Shown: positions 33,454 to 43,209 of the stretch, in pieces
How positions within the stretch are numbered: position 1 is the first letter of the stretch
Layout: every line of letters begins with the position of its first letter
From: Pandoraea pnomenusa
GTDB lineage: Bacteria > Pseudomonadota > Gammaproteobacteria > Burkholderiales > Burkholderiaceae
Direction of reading: 5' to 3'
Length of the DNA: 64,000 nt
Assembly (NCBI RefSeq): GCF_000767615.3
Contig: NZ_CP009553.3
Location: 5,208,001-5,272,000, forward strand
The notes under the pieces: model-generated
What the model saw: only the letters and a program-made list of their open reading frames with translations
Databases searched by the model: none
Told to the model about the DNA's origin: nothing
Position numbers and translations under genes: made by a program

Positions 33454-33657
33454 GCGCTTAGCAGTTTCGCCCTCGCCGTCGGAGCGACGGGGGCCGGAGC
33501 ACGCGCCTGCGGCGGCCGGCTGGATGGGCAACCCATCGGGCCGTCCGGGGCAACCCGCGTGCGGGATATGTCACGCGATTTTGAACCGCGTTGCCCCGCG
33601 TCGCTATCGTCGGAGCGTTATACCCATCATCGGGCCGCGTTTTCGTTCAAACGCAAA

Positions 33658-33684
33658 AAGGGCTTGCGATATGCGCAAGCCCTT
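33658..33684 (-). terminator. Rho-independent terminator of tRNA-Phe
   Basis: A perfect 11-bp stem (33658-33668 with 33674-33684, aagggcttgcg/cgcaagccctt) with a 5-nt loop is followed on the minus strand by TTTTTGCG (complement of 33652-33659). It starts 6 nt after the tRNA 3' end. Confidence 0.9.
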
Positions 33685-33690
33685 CGAATT

Positions 33691-33766
33691 TGGTGGCCTG
33701 GGTCGGAATCGAACCAACGACACGCGGATTTTCAATCCGCTGCTCTACCAACTGAGCTACCGGGCC
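33691..33766 (-). tRNA. tRNA-Phe (anticodon GAA)
   Basis: A 76-nt tRNA is encoded here with CCA included (CCA complement at 33691-33693). The D stem GCTC/GAGC, anticodon stem GCGGA/TCCGC with loop TTGAAAA (anticodon GAA), variable loop GTGTC and T arm GTTGG-TTCGATT-CCGAC are all present. The acceptor stem GGCCCGG/CCAGGCC has one C5-A68 mismatch. It has its own promoter and terminator and stands alone. Confidence 0.96.
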
Positions 33767-33778
33767 AAGAGAAAAGCG

Positions 33779-33807
33779 ATTATAGAGACTGAATCCGCTT
33801 TGCGCAA
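33779..33807 (-). promoter_or_regulatory. Sigma-70 promoter of tRNA-Phe
   Basis: On the minus strand, TTGCGC (complement of 33802-33807) and a perfect TATAAT (complement of 33779-33784) are separated by 17 bp. Transcription would begin about 33772, a few bases before the tRNA 5' end at 33766. Confidence 0.85.
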
Positions 33808-33840
33808 GCCCTATCTCGAAAATTCCATGTGTCGGCGGTG

Positions 33841-34581
33841 TCAGGTCTTGCTCTTGGAAAGCTCCACACCCAGTTGCTTGAGCTTGCGATACAGGTGGGT
33901 GCGCTCCAGACCGGTCTTCTCGGCCACGCGCGTCATGCTGCCGTGCTCCTTGGCCAGATGGTAGGCGAAGTAGGCACGCTCGAATGCATCGCGGGCTTCG
34001 CGCAGCGGCACGTCGAACGAAATGTCCGCCGACATGGCCGCCCCGGCGGCCCCGGCACCGGTCTCGGCGTCGTGCCCGCCCAGCGGGGCATGGTGCGTTG
34101 CCGCGCCATTGAGGCCGGCGCCGGGGTGACGCGTCTCGCTCTCGCCGAAAACCCCGGTGTCGAGCACTTCGTCGTCGGCGTCGAACGCGCTGGGCGCGCT
34201 GCCCGACGCGTCGCGCTTGCCGCGCGCCAGCCCCTGCTCGACGGCCTGCAACAGCTTTTGCAGCGCGATGGGCTTTTCGAGGAAATTGAGTGCGCCGATC
34301 TTGGTCGCCTCGACGGCGGTATCGATCGTGGCATGCCCCGACATCATGATCACGGGCATTGTCAGCAATTGCTGCGCCGCCCATTCCTTGAGAAGGGTCA
34401 CGCCGTCGGTATCGGGCATCCAGATATCGAGCAGCACGAGGTCAGGCGTGTTGGCGGCACGATAAGCGCGCGCTTCCTGCGCGTTCTCCGCCACTTCCAC
34501 GACATGCCCTTCGTCGCTCAGAATCTCCGAGAGCAGCTCCCGGATCCCCATTTCGTCGTCCACCACCAAAATGGTTGCCAT
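33841..34581 (-). CDS. ntrX: NtrX-like response regulator lacking the AAA+ domain
   Basis: This is a 246-residue regulator. Residues 1-120 form a receiver with phospho-acceptor Asp52 (LVLLDIWMPDTDG) and conserved VDDE and K104 (FLEKPIALQKL). A low-complexity Ala/Gly linker follows (about 125-190). The C-terminus is a Fis-type helix-turn-helix (SMTRVAEKTGLERTHLYRKL). The sigma-54-interacting AAA+ domain of classical NtrX is missing, the short form typical of Burkholderiales. It is 1 bp after ntrY, so the pair acts together, with regulation of respiration or nitrogen metabolism inferred from the family. Confidence 0.93.
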   Translation of the reverse strand: MATILVVDDEMGIRELLSEILSDEGHVVEVAENAQEARAYRAANTPDLVLLDIWMPDTDGVTLLKEWAAQQLLTMPVIMMSGHATIDTAVEATKIGALNFLEKPIALQKLLQAVEQGLARGKRDASGSAPSAFDADDEVLDTGVFGESETRHPGAGLNGAATHHAPLGGHDAETGAGAAGAAMSADISFDVPLREARDAFERAYFAYHLAKEHGSMTRVAEKTGLERTHLYRKLKQLGVELSKSKT

Positions 34582-36933
34582 TTACGCTACCTTCGTGTGT
34601 TCCGTCGGCTTGGTGCCCGACAGGTCCTGGTCGTCAGCCAATTGAGTAAACAAGATCGAAATCTGTGCGCCTGCACTGCCTTCGCCCTCGGGTAATGACC
34701 GGTTGCGAATGTCGATTCGGGCCTGATGCTCGTCGATGATTTTCTTGACCATCGCCAGTCCAAGCCCGGTGCCCTTCGCCTTGGTCGTCACGTACGGCTC
34801 GAATGCGCGGGTCAGGATGCGTGCCGGAAATCCCGGTCCGTTATCCGTGATGGTCAGACGCACTGCCGTGCGCTTCGGTTCACCCGGATGCACATCCGTT
34901 CCTGCGTATTCTACTGTCTTCGTTTCCACCGTGATAAGTGGGTTTTCGGTTCCCCCCACGGCATCTTGAGCATTCTGCAGCAGATTATGGATAACCTGCC
35001 GCAATTGCGTCGAGTCGCCGCGAATTTCCGGCAGGTCGGCGTCGAGGTACGGACGAATCGTGCCGCGACCTTCGTCGACACCGTACAGGGTCAGGACCTC
35101 GCCGATCAACTCGTTGAGCTGAAGCGGATGCATGATCGCCGGTGGCAGACGCGCGTAATCGCGGAAATCGTCCACCATGCGCTTCATTGCCGCGACCTGA
35201 TTCACGATGGTCGTGGCCCCCTTGCGCAGCACTTCGGCATCGGCCGGCGGCAGCTTGTCGGACAGCTTCATCTGCAAGCGCTCGGCCGAGAGTTGAATCG
35301 GCGTGAGCGGGTTCTTGATCTCGTGCGCAAGACGCCGCGCCACTTCGGCCCACGCCACCGAGCGCTGCGCCGAGATCACGTCGCTGATGTCGTCGAACAC
35401 CACCACGTATCCGCCGCCCGCGCGCGTCGGAACGCCGGCCACGGCGACCATCGGTTCGGGCAGGTGCGAGCCGCGCACGAGCAGCGTTACCGGATCGGTC
35501 TCGCCCGGCAGCGTCAGGCCGATCTGCTGCTGCCAGTGTCCGCCCGGCCCGAGATCGGCATTCGCATCGCGATCGGCAAAGGCCCGCCGCAACGTCTCGC
35601 CGAACTCCACGAGCGCGGGAATATGCGCCGGCGAGCGGTTCAGCTCGCCCTGGAAACTCTGCTTGAAGATGCGCTCGGCGCCGGCGTTGGCCGTCGTCAG
35701 GCGAAAATCGCGGTCGAACACGAACACACCGGCGGTCAGGCTCGACAGAATACTCTCGAGGTGAGCCTTCGAGCTCTCCAGCGCCAGACGGTTGCGCTCG
35801 ACCGTGGCGCGGGCATCCGACAGCTGGCGGGTCATCGCGTTGAACGCCTGCGTGAGGAAACCCAGCTCGTCGTTCGTTCGCACTTCGCCCTTGGGCGAGA
35901 GGTCGCCCGCCGCCACTTCCTGCGTGCCGCGCGCGAGCAGGAAAAGCGGACGCGCGAGCTGGTTGCCGAGCGCCAGCGCGAGCATCATCGCCACGAAGGT
36001 GGCCAGAAAGAGCGACAACGTTAGCGTGCCGATGTACATCTTGCGCAGGCCCGTGCGCCCCAGCGCTTTTTCCTGGTATTCGCGATAGGCGTTCTGGACC
36101 GCCTCGGCGTTCTGCGCGAGATTGGCCGGCACCAATTGCGTGACTTGCAGAAAACGCTCCTCGTCCTGCAACGAAGACGTGTAGCCCGACGGAATGCGCA
36201 TCACCACGCGCCAACGCAGTTGATCGTTCCCCTGGTGTTTGTCGTAGCCCTCGCTGCCTCCCTCGATCGCGGTGTAACCGCGCGATTGTGCGCGCGCCTG
36301 GCGCAACATGAGCGGCGTGGGAAGATCGGGCACGAGCGCATTGAAGTTGCCCGACGCGGAGGCCAGCACGCGGCCGTTGCCGTCGACGATCGTCGCGTCC
36401 TGCAAGCCGAACTGGTCGCGCATGCGCAGCAACGTGAGCGTGCCGCCCTTGTCGGCGCTCGACGCCAGATTGTCGGCCACGAGCTGTGCTTTCGCGCTCA
36501 GGTCCGACAGGCCGTTATTCAGGATCGCGCGCCCGAGCTCAAGGCCGGAATCGAGGGCGGTCTCCACGCGCACGTCGAACCACGACTCGATGCTGCGCGA
36601 GACGAATTGCAGCGACACCAGATAGATGATGCCGCCGGGCAGCACACCCACCAGCGCGAAGAAAATCGCCAGCTTGGCGAGCAGGCGCGTGCCGAAGCGT
36701 CGCTGACGCAAGCGCACCACGATGATCCAGACGAGTGCGCCGACGATGAAGACGAAAATGATCGCGACGGCGATGTTCGCGGTGTAGAGCAGCGAATAGT
36801 AGCGGTCGAAGAATTCGGTATTGGCCGAGGCAAGCGCAAGCAGGCCGAACAACCCGATGGCGACCAGCGCCATCGTGACGATCGACGTTCGGATGACGAT
36901 GTGCTTGAGCAGGCTGCCGCCGTTATTTGACAC
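34582..36933 (-). CDS. ntrY: NtrY-like sensor histidine kinase
   Basis: This is a 783-residue membrane sensor kinase. Two N-terminal TM segments (VTMALVAIGLFGLLALASAN; IAVAIIFVFIVGALVWIIVV) and a third (LLAKLAIFFALVGVLPGGII) precede a periplasmic region, another TM near 315, a HAMP domain and a PAS domain. The kinase core has H-box HEIKNPLTPIQLSAERLQM and N/G boxes LLQNAQDAVG and GTGLGLAMVKKI. Translation probably starts at GTG 36933 with CGGAG 6 nt upstream, overlapping the DUF4390 gene by 11 bp. Confidence 0.94.
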   Translation of the reverse strand: MSNNGGSLLKHIVIRTSIVTMALVAIGLFGLLALASANTEFFDRYYSLLYTANIAVAIIFVFIVGALVWIIVVRLRQRRFGTRLLAKLAIFFALVGVLPGGIIYLVSLQFVSRSIESWFDVRVETALDSGLELGRAILNNGLSDLSAKAQLVADNLASSADKGGTLTLLRMRDQFGLQDATIVDGNGRVLASASGNFNALVPDLPTPLMLRQARAQSRGYTAIEGGSEGYDKHQGNDQLRWRVVMRIPSGYTSSLQDEERFLQVTQLVPANLAQNAEAVQNAYREYQEKALGRTGLRKMYIGTLTLSLFLATFVAMMLALALGNQLARPLFLLARGTQEVAAGDLSPKGEVRTNDELGFLTQAFNAMTRQLSDARATVERNRLALESSKAHLESILSSLTAGVFVFDRDFRLTTANAGAERIFKQSFQGELNRSPAHIPALVEFGETLRRAFADRDANADLGPGGHWQQQIGLTLPGETDPVTLLVRGSHLPEPMVAVAGVPTRAGGGYVVVFDDISDVISAQRSVAWAEVARRLAHEIKNPLTPIQLSAERLQMKLSDKLPPADAEVLRKGATTIVNQVAAMKRMVDDFRDYARLPPAIMHPLQLNELIGEVLTLYGVDEGRGTIRPYLDADLPEIRGDSTQLRQVIHNLLQNAQDAVGGTENPLITVETKTVEYAGTDVHPGEPKRTAVRLTITDNGPGFPARILTRAFEPYVTTKAKGTGLGLAMVKKIIDEHQARIDIRNRSLPEGEGSAGAQISILFTQLADDQDLSGTKPTEHTKVA

Positions 36934-37753
36934 GGGCGGCTCCGGGCGGCAACGCCGCATTGAAGGCGAGCGGCAATGTGCCCCTCAAACGGGCCGGGTT
37001 GCGCTCGGGCAGCGTCACCGATGGCGTCGCCGCCGCGGTCGCCGGGCCGACACGCCCCGCACTTCCCGCGCTGGGCACGGACGGAGCGTCCGGCGTCGCT
37101 GGCGCGGCGGAGACCGATGAGGCGACCGTCACCGTTGCCGGCAGGCTAGCCGCCGGCGGGGGCGTGGGCGTGAACAGGAAGCGCGCCCAGTCGGAGCTGA
37201 GATTCCAGTCGCGGTTGTTGACCGCATCGATCTGGAACGGCTTGGGCATGAGCGCGTTGTCGAGACGCATGCGCACCGATGCCTGATATTGCGTGCCAGG
37301 CTTCACCAGGCCCTTGTCGATCACGCGCCAGCCACTGACATTGCGAACCAGCGCCAGCGCTTCGCGCAACGAGCCGAAGCCCAGTTGCAGTCCGTTGCTG
37401 CTGTTGCCGCTGTTGCTGGAGACGCGATATTGACGCGTGAGCGGCTGGAACCACAGTCGCACGCTCTGCGAGGACGACACGACCTTTTCGTCGAACCAGT
37501 ACCAGCGCGAGCGCGTGAGTTCGAAGTCGGTCGTGAAGTAAAGGGAGATGCCGCGATTGACGGCGTCTTCGAGGCTGCTGTTGAGTTCGAAGGCGAAGCG
37601 CGCATCGAGCGACCAGCCACCGTCGGACGGTTCGAGCCGGGCTTCGCGCACCTGGATTTCGTTTTCGGCGCGCGCCGGCGCTGCGAAGCCGAGCGCGAAA
37701 ACGCTCAGCAGCAGCGGCAGCACGCAGGCCAGTAGCCGTTGGGAGAAGGTCAC
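36923..37753 (-). CDS. DUF4390 exported protein
   Basis: This 276-residue secreted protein has a signal peptide (LLACVLPLLLSVFALGFAAPARA) and the DUF4390 domain (about 45-205), with pattern EIQVREARLEPSDGGWSLDA and SLYFTTDFELTRSRWYWFDE. The C-terminal 65 residues are Ala/Pro/Val-rich and disordered. Function is unknown. In Burkholderiales it is encoded regularly between rsmB and ntrY, so a role linked to NtrY sensing is possible. The start is GTG at 37753, overlapping the rsmB stop as GTGA. Confidence 0.88.
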   Translation of the reverse strand: MTFSQRLLACVLPLLLSVFALGFAAPARAENEIQVREARLEPSDGGWSLDARFAFELNSSLEDAVNRGISLYFTTDFELTRSRWYWFDEKVVSSSQSVRLWFQPLTRQYRVSSNSGNSSNGLQLGFGSLREALALVRNVSGWRVIDKGLVKPGTQYQASVRMRLDNALMPKPFQIDAVNNRDWNLSSDWARFLFTPTPPPAASLPATVTVASSVSAAPATPDAPSVPSAGSAGRVGPATAAATPSVTLPERNPARLRGTLPLAFNAALPPGAARVK

Positions 37754-39063
37754 CGTTTCTGGAAGCGAGCGTAGTAGAAGCCGTCGTGGGCGCCGCCTGG
37801 CGTCATCAGCAGTTGCCCGGGAGCGTCCAATCGTACCGCATCTGTGCAAACACGTTCAAACCATTGCGCCTGCTGTTCGTTTTCCGCCGGAAAGACCGAG
37901 CATGTGGCATAGACCAGCTCGCCACCCACGGCCAGCGTGTCCCACAGCGCGAGCAGGATGCGGCGCTGCTCCTCGACCAGCGCGGCGATGTCCGCCTCGC
38001 GGCGCAGCCAGCGAATGTCCGGATGACGGCGCACGATGCCGGACGCCGAGCAGGGTACATCCGCCAGAATGCGGTCGAACGGCACGCCGTCCCAACCGCC
38101 GCCAGACCATTTCGTCGGTGCGCCAGCATCGCCGATGCGCACGTCAGCCGTCAGTCCCAGCCGCTCGAGATTTTCGTAAATGCGCGGCACGCGCGTGCGA
38201 TCCGACTCCAGCGCGGTGACCTGCACGTCGGCCGTCTCCAGCAGATGCCCCGTCTTGCCGCCAGGCGCGGCGCAGGCGTCTAGCACGCGCATGCCCGCGC
38301 GCGGCGACTCGCCAAGCACGAGTCGCGCGGCCAGTTGCGCCCCGGCGTCCTGCACCGACACCCAACCGTCGGCAAAGCCCGGCAGACGCTCCACCGGCAC
38401 GGCCTGCGCCAGACGCAAGGCGACCGGCCCGATCACCTCGGCCTGCATGCCCGCCATCGTCAGACAAGCCTGCATGGCGGCCACGCTGATACGACGGGTG
38501 TTCACGCGCAGCGTCATCGGCCCGCGCTGGTCGCCCGCGGCGAGCAATGTCTCCCACTGCTCGGGATAGGCGTCGCGCACCATGTCGATCCACCAGGCGG
38601 GGTAATTCCAGCGCGCCTCGGGTTGCGCGGCGATCTCGGCCATCAGGGCGTCGCGCTCGCGAAGAAAGCGACGCAGCACGGCATTGGCGAGTCCCTTCGC
38701 GGCAACCGTGCGGCGCTGCGCGGCAATGGCCTCGACGGCCTGGTCCACGACCGTAAATTCGGTGTACGCAGCATTTTCGGACGCGTCTTGCAGCAGGGCC
38801 AGCGCGCACAGCAGGATGTCGCGCACGCGCGCCTGCAGGGCCGGCTTGACCAGCATGGCGAGCAAGGCGCGGCTGCTGCCCAGACGCCGAACCGCCCGGT
38901 AGGCGAGATCCTGTGCGGCGGCGCGCACGGGCGGCGCGCACTGCGCCGTGGCCTGCGCCAGCGCCTGCGGCAACGCGGTGCCCTTCTGGACGGATTCGAG
39001 GGCCTGCGCGGCGCGTTGCAGCGCGTAGGCCAGGGATTCGGTGGGCAGGCTCGGTTGCGGCAT
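37750..39063 (-). CDS. rsmB: 16S rRNA m5C967 methyltransferase RsmB
   Basis: This is a 437-residue enzyme methylating C967 of 16S rRNA. The N-terminal NusB-like domain covers about 1-150 (LAQATAQCAPPVRAAAQDLA). The SAM-binding motif is DACAAPGGKTGHLLE. Motif IV DVPCSASGIVRRHPDIRW holds one catalytic Cys, and motif VI TCSVFPAENEQQ the other. The ATG at 39063 lies after the terminator hairpin of htpX; an earlier ATG at 39084 would start inside that hairpin. Confidence 0.96.
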   Translation of the reverse strand: MPQPSLPTESLAYALQRAAQALESVQKGTALPQALAQATAQCAPPVRAAAQDLAYRAVRRLGSSRALLAMLVKPALQARVRDILLCALALLQDASENAAYTEFTVVDQAVEAIAAQRRTVAAKGLANAVLRRFLRERDALMAEIAAQPEARWNYPAWWIDMVRDAYPEQWETLLAAGDQRGPMTLRVNTRRISVAAMQACLTMAGMQAEVIGPVALRLAQAVPVERLPGFADGWVSVQDAGAQLAARLVLGESPRAGMRVLDACAAPGGKTGHLLETADVQVTALESDRTRVPRIYENLERLGLTADVRIGDAGAPTKWSGGGWDGVPFDRILADVPCSASGIVRRHPDIRWLRREADIAALVEEQRRILLALWDTLAVGGELVYATCSVFPAENEQQAQWFERVCTDAVRLDAPGQLLMTPGGAHDGFYYARFQKR

Positions 39064-39081
39064 GGGGCTTCTACAAACAAA

Positions 39082-39105
39082 CATGCCCGCACGACGGCGG
39101 GCATG
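39082..39105 (-). terminator. Terminator hairpin downstream of htpX
   Basis: A perfect 9-bp stem (39082-39090 with 39097-39105, catgcccgc/gcgggcatg) is followed on the minus strand by TTTGTTTG. It lies between the htpX stop at 39256 and the rsmB start at 39063, so rsmB needs its own promoter or read-through. Confidence 0.7.
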
Positions 39106-39255
39106 GGAACTATCGGAGGGCTGTCGGGCGACAGGATAGCAGACTGGCGCAGCCCGCCCGCATCAGCCGTGCCGCGCGCGTCGCGCATTCGCGTCGACAC
39201 ACGGCTTCGGTCGCCGCGTGGTCAGTCCTCACTTCGGCGCGTCCGGCCGCGCCGG

Positions 39256-40116
39256 TCAGGCAGGATACTGGCCCGTGCGCGCCATTTCCATCAGGCGGGC
39301 GATGCGCTCCTCGGTGGCCGGGTGGGTCGAGAACAGGTTGGCGATCGTGCCGCCCGAGAGCGGATTCATGATCATCATCTGCGCCGTGGCCGGATGCTGC
39401 TCGGCCGCCTCGAACGGAATGCCTTGCGCGTAGCGGTGAATCTTGTCGAGCGCCATGGCAAGCGCCTGCGGATCGCCGGAAATCTCGGCGCCGCCCCTGT
39501 CGGCTTCGAATTCGCGCGCCCGCGAAATCGCCATCTGGATCAGCGAGGCCGCCAGCGGCGCGAGAATCGCCACGGCAATGCTCGCGATCGGATTGGCCGG
39601 ACGGCCGTTCTCGTCGCGCCCGCCGAAGAACATGGCGAAGTTGGCGAGCGCAGAGATGGCGCCGGCCATCGTCGCGGAAATCGTCGAGATGAGAATGTCG
39701 CGATGCTTCACGTGCGCCAGCTCGTGCGCCATCACGCCGCGCAGTTCGCGATCGGACAGCACCCGCAGAATGCCCGTGGTGGCCGCCACCGCGGCATGCT
39801 CGGGACTGCGCCCGGTGGCGAACGCATTCGGGGCGTCTTCGTTGATCAGGTAAACCTTCGGCATCGGCAGCCCGGCGCGTTGCGACAGCTCGCGCACCAT
39901 GCCGTAGAACTGCGGCGCGCTCGTCTCGTCGACCTGCTGCGCGTTGTACATGCGCAGCACCATCTTGTCCGAGAACCAGTACGAAAAGAAATTCATCGCG
40001 AGCGCGAACGCCAGCGCGAGCATCATGCCCTGCCGGCCGCCGATCATGCCGCCCACCACCATGAACAATGCGGTGATGGCCGCCATCAGCAGGGTGGTCT
40101 TCATCCAGTTGAACAT
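39256..40116 (-). CDS. htpX: Membrane zinc metalloprotease HtpX
   Basis: This is a 286-residue inner-membrane quality-control protease. TM segments are at about 5-25 and 30-48 ([36 protein letters not shown]), with two more near 150-205. The catalytic HELAH is at residues 131-135, with a downstream Glu in [12 protein letters not shown]. It degrades misfolded membrane proteins. The ATG at 40116 has AGAGGAG 6 nt upstream. A terminator hairpin follows at 39082-39105. Confidence 0.97.
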   Translation of the reverse strand: MFNWMKTTLLMAAITALFMVVGGMIGGRQGMMLALAFALAMNFFSYWFSDKMVLRMYNAQQVDETSAPQFYGMVRELSQRAGLPMPKVYLINEDAPNAFATGRSPEHAAVAATTGILRVLSDRELRGVMAHELAHVKHRDILISTISATMAGAISALANFAMFFGGRDENGRPANPIASIAVAILAPLAASLIQMAISRAREFEADRGGAEISGDPQALAMALDKIHRYAQGIPFEAAEQHPATAQMMIMNPLSGGTIANLFSTHPATEERIARLMEMARTGQYPA

Positions 40117-40328
40117 GGTGTTCTCCTCTGCAAATCTTGGTGACCCGAGGAACTCACGCACTTTGCGTGTCCTCGGGCGTTAGATGGGGCCGGCCGGCGA
40201 AAATTCAACGTCGGCGGCCCCAGCTTAGACTTTTTTCGGACGTTTGCCGGAGTTTCCCGGCTGGATCGACGACGTTTTCCGACGTTTTCATGCAGTTATG
40301 ACGTTCGGAACGGTGAAAAACGCGCCCC

Positions 40329-41312
40329 TCACGTCGCCTGAGGTGGGGCAGCGGCGAAGACGTCGCCGGAAGTGAGTGCGAACCCCGCGAGAAATTCGCG
40401 AACCGGCAGGCGCTTACCGCCCGGTTTCTGGCATTCGGTCACGCGCAGCGCGCCGTTGCCGCACGCGATGACAATGGCGTCAGCACTCACTTCGAGCACG
40501 GTGCCCGGCGCCGCCCCGGCCGGAGCGGCCACGGCGCTCGCGCGCCACAGCTTGACGGCGGTGTCGTGTACCGTGCCGAGCGCGCCCGGGAACGGATCGA
40601 ACGCCCGCACCTGCCGCGCCAGCACCTCGGCCGGCTTGCGCCAGTCGAGCACCGCTTCGTGCTTGGCAATCTTTTCCGCGTAGGTCACGCCGGCTTCGGG
40701 CTGGGCCTCGCCGGGCAGCTTGCCGTCGCGTGCGAGCCGCTGCAGTGCGTCGACGATCATCCGGCCGCCCAGCGCCGCCATGCGGTCGTGCAGCGTGGCC
40801 GTGGTGTCATCGGGGCCGATCGGTTCGGCCTCGCGCAAGAGCATCGCGCCCGTATCCAGACCCGCGTCCATCTGCATGATGGTGATGCCCGTCTGGGCAT
40901 CGCCCGCCTCGATGGCGCGGTGGATGGGCGCGGCGCCGCGCCAGCGCGGCAGCAACGAGCCGTGGATGTTCAGGCAACCATAGCGCGGCAGGTCGAGCAC
41001 TTCCTGCGGCAGGATCAGGCCGTAGGCGGCCACCACCATCACATCCGGTGCAAGCGCGCGCAGTTGCTCGATCGCGGCGGCCGCTTCCTCGGGGTACTTG
41101 CCGTTGCGGCGCAGCGACGGGGGCTGTGAGACCGGCATGCCATGGGCCTGCGCGTAGCGCTTGACGGGGCTGGCCTGCAGTTTCATGCCGCGCCCGGCAG
41201 GACGATCGGGCTGAGTGAGCACCAACTCAACGGGAAAGCCTGCGGCATCGATGGCGGCGAGCGCGGTCTGGGCGAATTCCGGTGTGCCGGCGAATACGAT
41301 GCGAAGCGTCAT
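40329..41312 (-). CDS. fmt: Methionyl-tRNA formyltransferase Fmt
   Basis: This 327-residue enzyme formylates initiator Met-tRNA. N-terminal [16 protein letters not shown], the conserved block [20 protein letters not shown] (about 113-132; catalytic Asn-His-Asp set with Asp near 148) and the C-terminal OB-type domain ([18 protein letters not shown]) are visible. It lies 30 bp downstream of a glycosyltransferase gene that separates it from def, its usual partner. Confidence 0.97.
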   Translation of the reverse strand: MTLRIVFAGTPEFAQTALAAIDAAGFPVELVLTQPDRPAGRGMKLQASPVKRYAQAHGMPVSQPPSLRRNGKYPEEAAAAIEQLRALAPDVMVVAAYGLILPQEVLDLPRYGCLNIHGSLLPRWRGAAPIHRAIEAGDAQTGITIMQMDAGLDTGAMLLREAEPIGPDDTTATLHDRMAALGGRMIVDALQRLARDGKLPGEAQPEAGVTYAEKIAKHEAVLDWRKPAEVLARQVRAFDPFPGALGTVHDTAVKLWRASAVAAPAGAAPGTVLEVSADAIVIACGNGALRVTECQKPGGKRLPVREFLAGFALTSGDVFAAAPPQAT

Positions 41313-41342
41313 GACGGACGTTCTCCTGCGCGATACGGTGAA

Positions 41343-43061
41343 TTACTTGACGGCGGGCATCGACGGCGCCACGAAGGCACGGAAGCGCTCGTTGGTGTCG
41401 CCGGCGCGGCCCCCTTGCCAGATCTCGCGCCAGCCCGGCGGAGCGGAAATGCGGGCGTTGGCCTTGTCGAGCAGCAACAGCACGCCGCAGCGCGACGCAT
41501 GTGCCAGGTCCGGCAACTGGGTCGGGCGCACGTCGATGAAGTAATCGAGCATGGCGCGCTCCGACTCGCCGACATTGAACGATCCGATGCACGTGGCGGC
41601 CGCGCCGGACGGCACGACCTGTGCGAGCGAGCGTTGCAGCGACGCGAACGGCGTGCGATAGCTGCGCGCCTCGTTGATCCAGGGCAACAGCAGTGTCGAG
41701 AGCGTTCCCCAGACGAACATCAGCCCGGCGAAGCCGAAGACGAGCGCCCCGAGCTCGCGACGGCGCATGATCGCGACGATCCACAGGGCCGCGATCGCCA
41801 CGGCGGCAAGCACCAGCCCCGGCGAAAACGGCAATACATAGTCGAGCGGCAGCCACTTGCCGATCGGCCCTGCGGCGACGTGCCCGTGCCCGGTCAATTG
41901 CAATCCCCATCGCACCCACAGGAACACGCCCAGCGCACTCATGAGCACGAGCGCCACGCCCGACCACGTTTTCTCCAGCCATCGCGGCAGGCGTGCCCCG
42001 GCGCCCAATACGGCGATCGCCGGGAAGAGCGGCAACATATAGATATCGCGAATCGCCGACGACACCACGAGCGTGAGCACGAAGAGCGCCACGTACAGCC
42101 AGAGCATCGCCTGCTCCGGACGCTGCGCGACGAAGCGGCGCACACCGGTCTCGCGCCACTGCGCGACCAGCGCGCCAAGTGCCAGCCAGCCGGCAGGGAA
42201 CGTCAGACCCAGCAGGCTGGTCACGTCGCTCAGGTAAGAGGTCCGCTCCCCGCCCAGGTGCACGAAGCCGAAGAAGCGTCCGAAGTTGTTGTCCCAGAAC
42301 CACTCGATGAAGAGCGGCTCGGACGCGCGCCAGAACAGCACCGGCCAGATGACGACCCACGGCAGCGAGGCCAGTACCGCCCAGCCGAGCGCGCCGGCGT
42401 AGCGACGCGTGCGATAGGCCGGGATGGCGAGCACCGCGAGCGCGGTCAGCGCCAGCACCCCCGGCACCAGCAGCCCCTTGCTCAGGAAGGCGATGCCGGC
42501 ACCGGTGCCGAAGAGCAACCCCCACAGGCGCGCCGAATTCTCCGCCTTCGCCAGCCGGGCGAGCGCCGCCAGCGCGAGCGCCGCGCCCGCCAGCTGCGGC
42601 ACGTCGGCGGTGAGCTTATGGATGTTTTCGATCGCGCCGAAACTGCCCACCATCAGCATGGGCGCGAGCCAGTTGAAGGTGTCGGTGTCATGTGTCGACT
42701 CCGGCCCGTAGAGACGCTGGGCCAGACGCCCGACACAGAGCACGGCGACCACCAGCCATGCGAACACAGCCAGTTGCGCGCCGTCGAAGACGGGCAGCAC
42801 CCCCGCTGCCAGCCGCGCGAAGAACGCGCCCGTCCAATACATGACGGGGGGCTTTTCCACAAATGGGTCGGCGCCCACGCGCGGCACGACCAGGTCGTGA
42901 CCGCGGAAGAAGTTGAGCACCATGCCGACCGAATACGGTTCGTCGGCTTTCCAGGGGTCGCGATCGAACAGCCCCGCCAACAGGAACGCGAACAGCAGTG
43001 CGGCGCTCAGCCAGTAAAGCGTGCGGGTGCGGGAAGACGACGAGGTGATGGCGATGGACAT
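41343..43061 (-). CDS. ArnT/PMT-family membrane glycosyltransferase
   Basis: This 572-residue polytopic protein has about 12 hydrophobic segments. The GT-C family motif after the first TM is LFDRDPWKADEPYSVGM, holding the catalytic DE pair, and the next loop carries FVEKPPVMYWTGAFFA, as in ArnT/PMT enzymes that transfer a sugar from undecaprenyl phosphate to lipid A or protein. The donor and acceptor are not predictable. A soluble periplasmic domain follows from about 460. Its place between def and fmt is unusual for these genes. The ATG at 43061 is used; an upstream start would add 32 basic residues. Confidence 0.88.
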   Translation of the reverse strand: MSIAITSSSSRTRTLYWLSAALLFAFLLAGLFDRDPWKADEPYSVGMVLNFFRGHDLVVPRVGADPFVEKPPVMYWTGAFFARLAAGVLPVFDGAQLAVFAWLVVAVLCVGRLAQRLYGPESTHDTDTFNWLAPMLMVGSFGAIENIHKLTADVPQLAGAALALAALARLAKAENSARLWGLLFGTGAGIAFLSKGLLVPGVLALTALAVLAIPAYRTRRYAGALGWAVLASLPWVVIWPVLFWRASEPLFIEWFWDNNFGRFFGFVHLGGERTSYLSDVTSLLGLTFPAGWLALGALVAQWRETGVRRFVAQRPEQAMLWLYVALFVLTLVVSSAIRDIYMLPLFPAIAVLGAGARLPRWLEKTWSGVALVLMSALGVFLWVRWGLQLTGHGHVAAGPIGKWLPLDYVLPFSPGLVLAAVAIAALWIVAIMRRRELGALVFGFAGLMFVWGTLSTLLLPWINEARSYRTPFASLQRSLAQVVPSGAAATCIGSFNVGESERAMLDYFIDVRPTQLPDLAHASRCGVLLLLDKANARISAPPGWREIWQGGRAGDTNERFRAFVAPSMPAVK

Positions 43062-43209
43062 CTCGGCAAACAGTCGGGAAATGGCCCGACGGCAGACGTT
43101 CGAGACGCCCCGTCGCAGCAGCGGAAGACAGGCCCCATGGGCCCGCGAGCGCTGCAAGTATAGAGGACTTTGCAGGGCCCGCCCACGTATGAGGCGGGAC
43201 GACGCTCGT

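Noticed and set aside
41142..43163. 673-codon plus-strand frame across fmt and the glycosyltransferase
   Set aside because: It spans two real genes in antisense and has shadow-type composition (His, Arg, Gln, Gly).
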